This document shows positions 1 through 7,036 of a stretch of DNA of 7,999 nucleotides, piece after piece; position 1 is the first letter of the stretch; every line of letters begins with the position of its first letter. Made by a program: the position numbers and the translations under genes. Origin of the DNA: Fidelibacterota bacterium (GTDB lineage Bacteria; Fidelibacterota; Fidelibacteria; Fidelibacterales; Fidelibacteraceae); NCBI GenBank assembly GCA_030629925.1, contig DAOVOB010000039.1, positions 1 through 7,999 of the forward strand, in the 5' to 3' direction. The notes beneath the pieces are model-generated. The model searched no databases. It was not told the DNA's origin and was given only the letters and a program-made list of their open reading frames with translations.

Positions 1-69
1 AAGTACAAGACATCCTACCGAAATCAATTCGTGACTCAAATATGTTTTGGGATTCGTTGTATATAATTC

Positions 70-147
70 TTCTTAATTCTTAATTGTCAACTGTTAACTC
101 TTCATTGAATTATCAATTGTCCTCTGTCAATTGTCAATTATTCAGTT
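70..147. repeat. Degenerate heptamer (7-bp) tandem repeat downstream of the SplB-like gene
   Basis: From about position 70 to 147 the sequence falls into 7-bp steps. TTCTTAA occurs at 70-76 and again at 77-83, TTGTCAA at 84-90, CTGTTAA at 91-97, then after more diverged units GTCAATT at 126-132 and 133-139. The array is about eleven units long, AT-rich, and ends at the stop codon of the SplB-like gene (146-148). Short heptameric intergenic repeats of this kind are known from cyanobacteria and, to my recollection, from AT-rich Bacteroidota-like genomes; their role is unclear. It occupies the place where a terminator for the dnaE unit would be expected, but I see no GC-rich hairpin in it. The 69 bases to its left hold no feature I can support. 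Confidence 0.6.
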
Positions 148-1300
148 ATTCCCAAGACCTCTTCGTGTGAAACCCTTTATACACTTTTTCATCCGCATAT
201 GGGATATTCAATTTAGGGAATTTATTATTGAGATATTCAGCAAACATAAAATCAAGGTGCGCATTATTATCCGGCGAAAATCCCATGACCTCTTGCCATG
301 TATCGGCATCTTCCATACAAAAATAAATGAACAGATCCTTGCCGCCATATTTGTGCAATAAATTATATAGATGTTTATAAGCGGCGATCCTGAGTGGCTT
401 GAAGTATCGTTGCTTATTGTCATTACCACGGATCATCTCGCCGTCCAATAAATTGCTTTGGGGGAATTTAGCTTTGACCTTTTCTCCCATCTCCGGAGGA
501 AATCGCAAAGACCCGATCGAGATCCATGCAATACGAGATGGGTCGGCATGCTTAAATAATGTTTTTACCAATTCTTCGTAATCTTTTTTCCAATCGCCAT
601 CAATGAGCATGGGGTCAAAATGAAACCCCGTCATATACCCGACCTTCTGAACTTTCTCAAGCGCTTTCATTCGAGCTTCAAGAGTAGCAGCTCGGTATTC
701 ATGTTCAATGATCCGGTTTATCGGATTCAGTGACCATGAGATCACGCTTCGGCCTTCATGCTTTACATCCAGTAAATGATCGACTTTCTCCGACTTGGTT
801 TTTAATTCGAGTATCATGTTGGGCTGTTTTGCTGCAAAGCGTATTAGCTCAGGTCCGGCCTGTGCAACATCATCTATCGCCAGGCTGTCTGCGAGCTCTC
901 CCGTTCCAACACGAAAGAATCTTTTGGGTTCTTCCCTTATGCGCTCACGGATCATTTCAAGCAGGTCATCAAGGTTTGAAAATATGGTCAAAAGTGGATT
1001 ATTTAAGTAATATTGTAAAATACAATAAGTGCAATCGAAGGGACAATTGGTCGCCTGATGTAGCGTCCAATAATTGCAACAAATATAAGGATCGCTGGTA
1101 CCGGGACATACTTTGAAATGCTGTCCGCGAGCCGGGGTGATAAATATATTATGTTTCCCGCTGTGGGTTTCTTTTGCAAATAGTGCCTGGCGGTCTTCTT
1201 CGTTATCGGGAACACTAATGATCTCGGCACCGGGGTAAGCTTTGCAAAAACGCTGAGCCATGATCGTGTTCTCAGTGCCGGATGTCAGATAGATTATCAT
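146..1300 (-). CDS. Spore photoproduct lyase (SplB) family radical SAM protein, atypical active site
   Basis: This is a complete 384-residue radical SAM protein. The cluster motif is CPFDCTYC (Cys86, Cys90, Cys93; CX3CX2C), which should bind a [4Fe-4S] cluster that cleaves S-adenosylmethionine. Similarity to Bacillus spore photoproduct lyase continues past the motif: a segment resembling its strand after the cluster (SNLDDLLEMI, 108-117), the hallmark VDHLLDVKHEG (173-183), SWSLNP (188-193) and GYMTGFHFDP (221-230). The length is close to the lyase's roughly 340 residues. By eye, the Bacillus hydrogen-donor Cys141 aligns with Thr133 and Tyr99 with Ile94, while the Tyr97 equivalent (Tyr92) remains. 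It is therefore probably not a classical thymine-dimer spore lyase, and the substrate is unknown. Extra cysteines (65, 74, 75) precede the cluster. The ATG lies 3 bp after the dnaE stop with only a weak ribosome site, which suggests translational coupling. The family assignment is firm; the function is not. Confidence 0.88.
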   Translation of the reverse strand: MIIYLTSGTENTIMAQRFCKAYPGAEIISVPDNEEDRQALFAKETHSGKHNIFITPARGQHFKVCPGTSDPYICCNYWTLHQATNCPFDCTYCILQYYLNNPLLTIFSNLDDLLEMIRERIREEPKRFFRVGTGELADSLAIDDVAQAGPELIRFAAKQPNMILELKTKSEKVDHLLDVKHEGRSVISWSLNPINRIIEHEYRAATLEARMKALEKVQKVGYMTGFHFDPMLIDGDWKKDYEELVKTLFKHADPSRIAWISIGSLRFPPEMGEKVKAKFPQSNLLDGEMIRGNDNKQRYFKPLRIAAYKHLYNLLHKYGGKDLFIYFCMEDADTWQEVMGFSPDNNAHLDFMFAEYLNNKFPKLNIPYADEKVYKGFHTKRSWE

Positions 1301-1303
1301 GAT

Positions 1304-4300
1304 CTAGCTCAACCAAACGTTTATCTGGCCGACAACCTCGCGGATAAGTTGGACCATCTCACGCGCACCGTTAATACCATGACCGACTTTGATGATTTTT
1401 TCCTGTTCTCCCGGTTCCGGATAAGAGACATGAATATACATCATTTTATTGCCGGGATATTGTTGAATGATAGTTTTCAGTTTTTTAATATTTGATTCAA
1501 AATATTCATCATTCATAATACGCAAATTAACTGCGCGGATCTTCTTTTCTCTCAAGTCGGCAAGAGGCATGGCATAATTTAGAAAGATCGTGGGCAATTG
1601 ATCTCGTTCCTTATCGACCTTTAGTATGCCCTCAATATAGATCTTGGAGTCTTCCGACAATAGGTCTTTAAATTGTCCAAATGCTTTAAATGCCAATACC
1701 GTAAATTCATTATTTAAAGATTCAAATTGGAATCTGGCATATTGATTATTTTTTTTATCATAATTGATCGAGAAACTTGTGATCAAACCACCGACCCTTA
1801 AGGTCTCGGGCAATGCTCCGCCCTCTTCCCTAAGAAGATATTCATTCGAAACAGCCTCAAGCTCATCGCGGAAAGGTTCAAGAGGGTGGCCTGTCAGGTA
1901 AAAACCGATATACTCTTTTTCTTTCTCCAATTTCATCGGTTTATTCCACTCGGGAATATCTTCGAGATCCGGTTCATTCATGACGATCTGTCCCGTACTG
2001 GCACCAAAGAGACTGACTTGTGCGGCTTGTTTTTCATCCTGAAAGCGCTGTCCGTATGTTAAAGCAATATCAATTGCTTTAAATTTTTGACTTCTAGTAC
2101 CCTCAAGCGTATCCATGGCTCCTGCATAAATTAAAGCTTCTAAAGTTTTTCTGTTTACGGCTCTCAGGTCCACCCGACTGGTTAGATCAAAAATACTAGT
2201 ATATGGTTTGTCCGCTTCGCGTGCCCGAACTATCTCGTTTGCCGCTTTTCCTCCAATGCTTTTAAGCGCAGAAAAGCCATACGTGATTTTTCCGTCAAGC
2301 ACCGAAAAGCTGGGCGTACCGGTATTTACATCCGGTGGCATTACTTCAATTTCAAGTTTCTTAGCTTCCGTTACCAATTCCACTACACGCTTGATCTCAC
2401 CACGCTCGGATGTCAGGTTGGCTGCCATGAATTCTGCAGGATAATGTGCTTTTAAATAACCCGTCTGATAAGCGATATAAGCATAAGCAACCGAGTGGCT
2501 TTTATTGAAACCGTACTCGGCAAAGCGAATGAGCAAGTCATAAATTTCATTGGAAATTTTCTCAGTGATGTTATTACTTTTTGCGCCTTCTATAAATTCT
2601 GCGCGCATTTTTTCCATCACATCAACTTTCTTCTTACCCATAGCCCGTCGTAGAGTATCTGCTTTTGATAATGGTAAACCGGCAACACGTGATGCAATTT
2701 GCATAACCTGTTCCTGATATACAATGATCCCATAAGTTGACTTTAAAATAGGCTCCATTGCCGGATCAACGTAAGTCACCTTCTTTCCATGTTTACGGTC
2801 AATATATTCGGGGATATTCTCCATGGGACCGGGACGATAAAGTGCGTTCATTGCGACGAGATCGTTAATGCTGGTGGGGCGTAGCTTCTTTAAGTACTCG
2901 CGCATACCGCCAGATTCGAATTGAAAGAGCCCAAATGTGCGTCCTTCGGAAAAAAGGTTAAACACTTTAGTATCGTCTAGGGGGATTTTATTTATATCAA
3001 CTTCAATACCTCGCTCTTTGAGCAAATCAAGTGTATGTTTGATCACCGTCAGGGTTCTTAACCCTAAAAAATCGACTTTCAGCATCCCCACCTGTTCTAA
3101 GCAACCCATATCATACTGGGTCGTTATATCATCTTTGGTAGATTTGAAAAGAGGAATATAGTTTAAAAGATCATCGGGCGCGATCACGACTCCGGCAGCA
3201 TGAATGCCGACCTGACGGTTCATTCCTTCAAGAACTTTGGAAATCTCCCAAAGTTTTTCCGTTGCAGGACTTTCATGAATATATGTTTGCAGATCTTTGC
3301 TGATCTTTTCGGCTTTTGTCAGTTCGGTCAAGCCGTCTTCCTTTTCCTGCTTTTCAAGCTTTATGCCCAACGGAATTGCCTTGGCAAAACGATCACCCGT
3401 GGCATAATCCATTCCCATCACACGGGCAACATCACGAACAACCGCCTTTGCTTTCATCCGGCCGAAGGTAATAATCTGGGTCACACTGTCTTCACCATAG
3501 CGATCTTTAATATAGTCAATAACTTCAGAGCGACGCTCATAACAAAAATCAATATCAATATCCGGCATGGAGATACGATCAGGATTTAGAAATCGCTCAA
3601 AAAGAAGATCGAATTCCAAAGGATTAATATCCGTTATCTTAAGAGCATAGGCAACAAGCGAACCTGCGGCAGATCCTCGACCTGGACCAACAGGAATATC
3701 ATTATCCTTAGCCCACTGAACAAAATCTTGAGTAATAAGAAAATAACCGGAAAATCCCATTTTTTTGATCACAGACAGTTCGTAATCCGCGCGTTCAATA
3801 TGTTCAGATGTTATCTCTCCATTAAAACGATCTTCAAGTCCTTTCTTAACGATCATATCAAGATAAATATCCGGATCCCGGGTCCCGGCTTCATCGGGAA
3901 TGGGAAAAGAAGGAAGATGATACTTTATTTCATCCGAAAGAGGGGTGTAATTACATTGTTCTGCGATCTTTACCGTGTTCGCTAAAGCTTCGGGAACATC
4001 CTCAAAAAGCAGTGCCATTTCTTCCGGTGTTTTATAATAAAATTGGTCATTGGCATATCTCATACGATTGGTATCGCTGATATTTGATGCAGTTCCAATA
4101 CAAAGCAAAGCATCGTGAGCTTCAAAATGCTCACGCTTGGCGTAATGGGCATCATTGGCACAGACCAATGGGATGCCTGTTTCTTTTGAAATTTTGATAA
4201 AGGCATCATTGACGATATCTTCTTCCGGCAAGCCATGACGCTGGATCTCAAGATAAAAACGTTTCGGAAAAATATTAGCGTATTCAAGAGCAGCCTTTTT

Positions 4301-4771
4301 GGCCTCATCGTAACCTTTTACGCGTGCGGCAACCGCGGCTTCACCCTTGATACAGGCAGAAGTAGCGATCAATCCTTCATTATATTTTTTCAGCAATTCT
4401 TTATCAACGCGCGGCTTGTAGTAAAACCCCTCCAGATAACCTATTGATGACAATTTCATCAGGTTTTTATAGCCGGTCTCATTCATTGCAAGAAGCACAA
4501 GATGAAAATATTTCCCCTCTTCGTCTTTAATGCTGACCCGGTCGTGATGTGATCCCCGGGCAATATACATTTCACAACCGAATATGGGTTTAATACCGGC
4601 TTCTTTTGCTGCGTTGTGTAGCTCAATCGCACCGAACATATTGCCATGATCAGTCACGGCAACGGCGGGAAGATCCATCTCTTTTGCCATTTTTACAATG
4701 GTCTTGATCTTCTGCGCGCCATCAAGCGTACTATAATCACTGTGCGTATGTAAGTGGACAAAATTTGCCAT
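1304..4771 (-). CDS. dnaE: DNA polymerase III subunit alpha (DnaE), full length
   Basis: This is the catalytic subunit of the replicative polymerase, 1155 residues, matching the usual DnaE1 length of about 1160. The N-terminal PHP domain (about 4-275) shows a full set of metal ligands: His8, His10, Asp17, His42, Glu67, His90, Cys140, Asp207 and His209. The polymerase core contains GPGRGSAAGSLVAY (362-375), the catalytic MPDIDIDF motif (Asp404 and Asp406) and the third aspartate in KVDFLGLRTL (Asp567). Later come YRPGPMENIP (645-654), FNKSHSVAYA (755-764), the helix-hairpin-helix region near 810-880, a beta-clamp-binding motif QVSLF (918-922), an OB fold (about 990-1065) and a short C-terminal domain (about 1077-1155). 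The ATG start at 4771 is preceded by AGGA at four bases. It is the first gene of a unit with the SplB-like gene. DnaE2 (ImuC) and PolC are excluded: there is no inserted exonuclease domain, and the clamp motif and C-terminal domain are those of DnaE1. Confidence 0.98.
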   Translation of the reverse strand: MANFVHLHTHSDYSTLDGAQKIKTIVKMAKEMDLPAVAVTDHGNMFGAIELHNAAKEAGIKPIFGCEMYIARGSHHDRVSIKDEEGKYFHLVLLAMNETGYKNLMKLSSIGYLEGFYYKPRVDKELLKKYNEGLIATSACIKGEAAVAARVKGYDEAKKAALEYANIFPKRFYLEIQRHGLPEEDIVNDAFIKISKETGIPLVCANDAHYAKREHFEAHDALLCIGTASNISDTNRMRYANDQFYYKTPEEMALLFEDVPEALANTVKIAEQCNYTPLSDEIKYHLPSFPIPDEAGTRDPDIYLDMIVKKGLEDRFNGEITSEHIERADYELSVIKKMGFSGYFLITQDFVQWAKDNDIPVGPGRGSAAGSLVAYALKITDINPLEFDLLFERFLNPDRISMPDIDIDFCYERRSEVIDYIKDRYGEDSVTQIITFGRMKAKAVVRDVARVMGMDYATGDRFAKAIPLGIKLEKQEKEDGLTELTKAEKISKDLQTYIHESPATEKLWEISKVLEGMNRQVGIHAAGVVIAPDDLLNYIPLFKSTKDDITTQYDMGCLEQVGMLKVDFLGLRTLTVIKHTLDLLKERGIEVDINKIPLDDTKVFNLFSEGRTFGLFQFESGGMREYLKKLRPTSINDLVAMNALYRPGPMENIPEYIDRKHGKKVTYVDPAMEPILKSTYGIIVYQEQVMQIASRVAGLPLSKADTLRRAMGKKKVDVMEKMRAEFIEGAKSNNITEKISNEIYDLLIRFAEYGFNKSHSVAYAYIAYQTGYLKAHYPAEFMAANLTSERGEIKRVVELVTEAKKLEIEVMPPDVNTGTPSFSVLDGKITYGFSALKSIGGKAANEIVRAREADKPYTSIFDLTSRVDLRAVNRKTLEALIYAGAMDTLEGTRSQKFKAIDIALTYGQRFQDEKQAAQVSLFGASTGQIVMNEPDLEDIPEWNKPMKLEKEKEYIGFYLTGHPLEPFRDELEAVSNEYLLREEGGALPETLRVGGLITSFSINYDKKNNQYARFQFESLNNEFTVLAFKAFGQFKDLLSEDSKIYIEGILKVDKERDQLPTIFLNYAMPLADLREKKIRAVNLRIMNDEYFESNIKKLKTIIQQYPGNKMMYIHVSYPEPGEQEKIIKVGHGINGAREMVQLIREVVGQINVWLS

Positions 4772-4775
4772 GTTT

Positions 4776-4779
4776 TCCT
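4776..4779 (-). promoter_or_regulatory. Ribosome binding site of dnaE
   Basis: On the minus strand, AGGA lies four bases before the ATG at 4771. This supports the methionine that begins MANFVHLHTH, which is also where the PHP domain begins in the family. Confidence 0.7.
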
Positions 4780-4811
4780 GATTTTATAGGTTCACATTTC
4801 GGGACCAAAGC

Positions 4812-4843
4812 TAAATGTAAGCAACGAGATTGAAAAGGTCAAA
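4812..4843 (-). promoter_or_regulatory. Candidate dnaE promoter
   Basis: On the minus strand, TTGACC (4842-4837) and TACATT (4819-4814) are separated by 17 bases, a standard sigma-70-like arrangement with 5 of 6 and 4 of 6 consensus matches. The same site also reads as a Bacteroidota-type promoter: TTTG (4843-4840), 20 bases, then TACATTTA (4819-4812) against TANNTTTG. Transcription would start about 35 bases before the dnaE ATG. This is pattern matching only; in AT-rich DNA a chance match is possible. Confidence 0.4.
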
Positions 4844-4891
4844 ACAAACAATTGAAAATTCAACCTTCTTGAGTAATTAATGTAGTTCAAA

Positions 4892-4909
4892 CACTCGACA
4901 GGCTCGGGG
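4892..4909. repeat. REP-like imperfect palindrome, unit 1
   Basis: CACTCGACAGGCTCGGGG resembles the family CCCTTCGACNNGCTCAGGG, which recurs between genes in many bacterial genomes (recollection, not a search). It matches unit 2 over CGACA, then at 10 of the next 14 positions including GGTTATT just downstream. The two are direct copies. Confidence 0.5.
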
Positions 4910-4933
4910 TTATTATTTTGGATAGGCATTTCC

Positions 4934-4952
4934 CCCGGGGGTTCTCCCCGGG
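4934..4952. repeat. Strong GC hairpin (CCCGGGG / CCCCGGG)
   Basis: CCCGGGG (4934-4940) and CCCCGGG (4946-4952) form a perfect 7-bp all-GC stem around the loop GTTCT. The 5' half also lies in a 10-bp self-palindrome, CCCCCGGGGG (4932-4941). A T-rich run follows on the plus strand, so the shape resembles an intrinsic terminator, yet no plus-strand gene precedes it within the window. It is more likely part of the surrounding repeat block. Confidence 0.55.
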
Positions 4953-4968
4953 TTATTGTTTTGTTTAA

Positions 4969-4987
4969 CCCTTCGACAAGTTCAAGG
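4969..4987. repeat. REP-like imperfect palindrome, unit 2
   Basis: CCCTTCGACAAGTTCAAGG is the copy closest to the CCCTTCGACNNGCTCAGGG pattern. Its segment ACAAGTTCAA (4976-4985) pairs perfectly with TTGAACTTGT (5029-5038), so units 2 and 3 together can fold into one larger structure like a paired REP (REPIN). Confidence 0.55.
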
Positions 4988-5006
4988 TTATTACCAGTTC
5001 AATTTA

Positions 5007-5038
5007 AACCCCGAACGGAGTTGAGGGGTTGAACTTGT
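5007..5038. repeat. REP-like imperfect palindrome, unit 3, with hairpin
   Basis: The core (5009-5028) reads, on the opposite strand, CCCCTCAACTCCGTTCGGGG, a diverged inverted copy of the unit 2 pattern. It folds locally: AACCCC (5007-5012) pairs with GGGGTT (5025-5030), and inside it AAC (5014-5016) pairs with GTT (5020-5022) around GGA. The next ten bases (5029-5038) are the inverted partner of 4976-4985 in unit 2; they overlap the last two bases of the local stem, so the two folds compete at their junction. Confidence 0.55.
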
Positions 5039-5227
5039 TTGATCACTCCGTGGTCTGCCATAATAACATTTAAAAGACCGATACTCAGAAGATGACTTTT
5101 ATGTCATTCTCGTCTTTATTTGAGGTCCGCCTAGGCTTATATAAACAGTTGGATTATTTCTTTTGATCCAGTAATTTGAACTTCGAAACTAATTGATAAT
5201 ACAAAATATCATTTCCGAATATCCAAA

Positions 5228-5234
5228 GGGAGGG
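5228..5234 (+). promoter_or_regulatory. Ribosome binding site that sets the DUF418-like start
   Basis: GGGAGGG lies nine bases before the ATG at 5244. It is the strongest ribosome site in the window and decides the start: the upstream in-frame TTG at 5193 would put this site inside the coding sequence and has no comparable site of its own. Confidence 0.8.
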
Positions 5235-5243
5235 AAATTCCAA

Positions 5244-6965
5244 ATGAAACGATTTGCCAGTATAGATTTTATGCGTGGTTTTGCCATCTTTATGATGCTG
5301 ATCCTGCACATGGTCATGCATACCATTGATATTGACACATTGATGGCAGACATGTCAAAGGTTTCTTTTATAGAATATATTCTGTTGATCATTCTACCCT
5401 TTGGCGGAGGATTGGCCGGCTTTTTTCTCATGGTTTCTGCAATGGGAAATACAGTTAGTATGGAACATGAATTGGGGCGCAATTTGTCGGCTTTTGAAAT
5501 TGGCAAACGACAGGTCATGGGTGGTTTCATTCTCCTGATCTTTGCAATGCTGGTTGAGGGTATGATCGGGTATCATGGCGATCTCGGTTATAATATCCAT
5601 TTGGCATTGAAAGCGGCATCCAATCCCGATCTTGCACCTTTCAAGTGGGTGTGGGACCATTCGCTTTGGCGATTCAATCATTTTGAGACTATTCACACAA
5701 TTGCATGGTGTATTATATTAAATGGCATCATTCACAGTTATCTGGTTTCAAAAGAAAAGTACAGGGATAAAAACAAACTGATAAAAACTTACATTATTTT
5801 GGCTATTGTTGTTCTTATTCTAACACCGCTTGCATGGGGATTAGCAAAAATTGCCATTCCGGGCTATCCTGTTCAACTGGGAACATTTGAAGCATCATAT
5901 CCCATAATAGGAGTCAACTCTTTAGGACGGTTTATTTCAGTGTTCTTTCTGCAAGCACTGGCGGGGCATCCGGAACCGGTTTTCCCCTATCTTGCGGCAT
6001 CCTTTATCGGGACGATATTCGGACTCTTTTTAACCATGCCTAAAAAAGAACGTAAAATCAAATTATTTACAAAGACAACATTAAATGTAGGTGTGATCAT
6101 GTATTTGATCGGCCTGGTTGGCATCATCGCCAACATAATTTATGTAATAAACACCAAGGGCTTTGATTCAGGCTTGAACGCCTATATGCATATTTGGGAC
6201 CATCGCGGTTGGGTATCGGAAATTCTAGGCACACCCTGGGTGGGTTGGTACTTTCAGTTCATGCTCCTCAATGGCTTTGGCATTTTAATGATCATGAGCA
6301 TACTGCGTCTGGTTGAATTGCGCGGAAAGGCAAAACCATTTGGTAATCATTCACGGTTCATCCGTCGCTTTGGCTTTGTCGCATTTACAAATTATACCAT
6401 ACAATTCATGTATTTTGTTGCCATGTTCATTAGTATTGACTGGATCTTTGGGAAAACCTATGGTAGAAATGTTGGTCTATGGGGTGAGACAATTATTACT
6501 ATTGTCATCGGCATCGGGATCATGGCGCTGATCAATATTCTCTGGGAAAAGATCCGTTTTGCCGGGTCCTTGGAATGGATGGTCAAACAAACGAATTATT
6601 TCCTTAATCCGGTTCGACGCAAAATGCTAAAAGAACGCGGAATAAAATGGTACCAGGCCGGGCTATTGAATGTTGAAGGCGGACTTTACAATGCCGATTG
6701 GCTAAATATAGTTGAGCCCGAAAAAATTGATTACAGCAACAAAGAAGAGTCTATTCTTGCCAAGAAACTTGCCATGGCTGGGTTTGTTTTCCCGATCTTC
6801 TCGTTTTTGGGATTCTTTATTGCCCGTAAAGCTCGTGCTTTAGAAGGTGATAGCAAAGAAAATAAGAAAGCTAGAGTTTGGAGTACTGTTTCTGTTGTCT
6901 TCTTTTTTATCTGGTTGATCGCTTTCTTTATTCTTTCGCCTTCGAGCTTTGGGATTACAATGTAA
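5244..6965 (+). CDS. DUF418-like multi-pass membrane protein (putative acyltransferase-related)
   Basis: With the ATG at 5244 the protein has 573 residues. It opens with SIDFMRGFAIFMMLILH (6-22), the Asp-x-x-Arg-Gly ... His signature shared by DUF418/YeiB and heparan-alpha-glucosaminide N-acetyltransferase-like membrane proteins. About nine hydrophobic segments follow the first (for example 43-67, 91-107, 182-200, 247-263, 281-301, 332-356). The DUF418-type C-terminal signature is visible: FGFVAFTNYTIQFMYF (376-391) and LWEKIRFAGSLEWMVKQTNYF (433-453). Beyond it is an unusual tail of about 120 residues: a hydrophilic linker (455-505), a hydrophobic segment (508-527), a charged loop rich in Lys and Glu, and a last hydrophobic segment (547-565). 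That pair resembles small DUF4190-like hairpins, a weak comparison. The protein sits in the inner membrane; an acyl-transfer role on a cell-surface sugar is only inferred from the fold family. It ends in tandem TAA codons. Confidence 0.8.
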   Translation: MKRFASIDFMRGFAIFMMLILHMVMHTIDIDTLMADMSKVSFIEYILLIILPFGGGLAGFFLMVSAMGNTVSMEHELGRNLSAFEIGKRQVMGGFILLIFAMLVEGMIGYHGDLGYNIHLALKAASNPDLAPFKWVWDHSLWRFNHFETIHTIAWCIILNGIIHSYLVSKEKYRDKNKLIKTYIILAIVVLILTPLAWGLAKIAIPGYPVQLGTFEASYPIIGVNSLGRFISVFFLQALAGHPEPVFPYLAASFIGTIFGLFLTMPKKERKIKLFTKTTLNVGVIMYLIGLVGIIANIIYVINTKGFDSGLNAYMHIWDHRGWVSEILGTPWVGWYFQFMLLNGFGILMIMSILRLVELRGKAKPFGNHSRFIRRFGFVAFTNYTIQFMYFVAMFISIDWIFGKTYGRNVGLWGETIITIVIGIGIMALINILWEKIRFAGSLEWMVKQTNYFLNPVRRKMLKERGIKWYQAGLLNVEGGLYNADWLNIVEPEKIDYSNKEESILAKKLAMAGFVFPIFSFLGFFIARKARALEGDSKENKKARVWSTVSVVFFFIWLIAFFILSPSSFGITM

Positions 6966-6980
6966 TAAATAAGATTTATA

Positions 6981-7011
6981 AAAAAAGCCGAACAGAATGT
7001 CCGGCTTTTTT
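6981..7011. terminator. Bidirectional intrinsic terminator between convergent genes
   Basis: AAAAAAGCCG (6981-6990) pairs with CGGCTTTTTT (7002-7011) for 10 bp. After one A/C mismatch, ACA (6992-6994) pairs with TGT (6998-7000) around the loop GAA. The T run on the plus strand serves the DUF418-like gene ending at 6965; the A run read from the other strand serves the minus-strand lipoprotein gene ending at 7037. Confidence 0.9.
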
Positions 7012-7036
7012 GCTTTCATTTTAAAATAATTTTTAC

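Larger units (their letters stand above)
4772..5243. other. Divergent intergenic region, 472 bp, repeat-rich
   Basis: This gap separates the divergently transcribed dnaE and DUF418-like genes. It holds no credible coding region. From left to right it carries the dnaE ribosome site and candidate promoter, a GC-rich hairpin with three nearby copies of GGTTATT (4908, 4951, 4986), three REP-like palindromic units, a weak bulged hairpin ATGAC/GTCAT (5092-5096 with 5103-5107), and an AT-rich stretch (5138-5160) that could contain the -10 region for the plus-strand gene, although I find no well-spaced -35 partner. The outer edges of the repeat block, GTTCAAACA (4885-4893) and TGTTTGATC (5036-5044), are inverted with 8 of 9 matches, so the whole 160-bp block could be one small non-autonomous element. 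That last point is weak. Confidence 0.6.

Noticed and set aside
1..69. Possible end of a plus-strand gene entering from the left edge
   Set aside because: Two plus-strand frames are open from the edge (stopping at 64-66 and 81-83), but each gives fewer than 27 residues without recognisable features, so neither can be chosen over chance.
730..1116. Plus-strand open frame of 128 codons opposite the SplB-like gene
   Set aside because: It is antisense to a clearly conserved radical SAM coding sequence, and the translated residues show no domain. It is a shadow of the real gene.
3200..3589. Plus-strand open frame of 129 codons opposite dnaE
   Set aside because: It overlaps the catalytic core of dnaE on the other strand and has no recognisable motif or ribosome site.
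4892..5038. CRISPR-like array from the spaced repeats
   Set aside because: The units differ from each other, change orientation and are unevenly spaced; there is no constant repeat with unique spacers and no cas gene.
5087..5110. Riboswitch or attenuator ahead of the DUF418-like gene
   Set aside because: Only a short bulged stem (ATGAC/GTCAT with a three-base extension) is present; no known aptamer core or following terminator is visible.
5193..5243. Upstream TTG start adding 17 residues to the DUF418-like protein
   Set aside because: The strong GGGAGGG ribosome site lies inside this extension at the right distance from the ATG at 5244, and the family's conserved segment begins right after that ATG.
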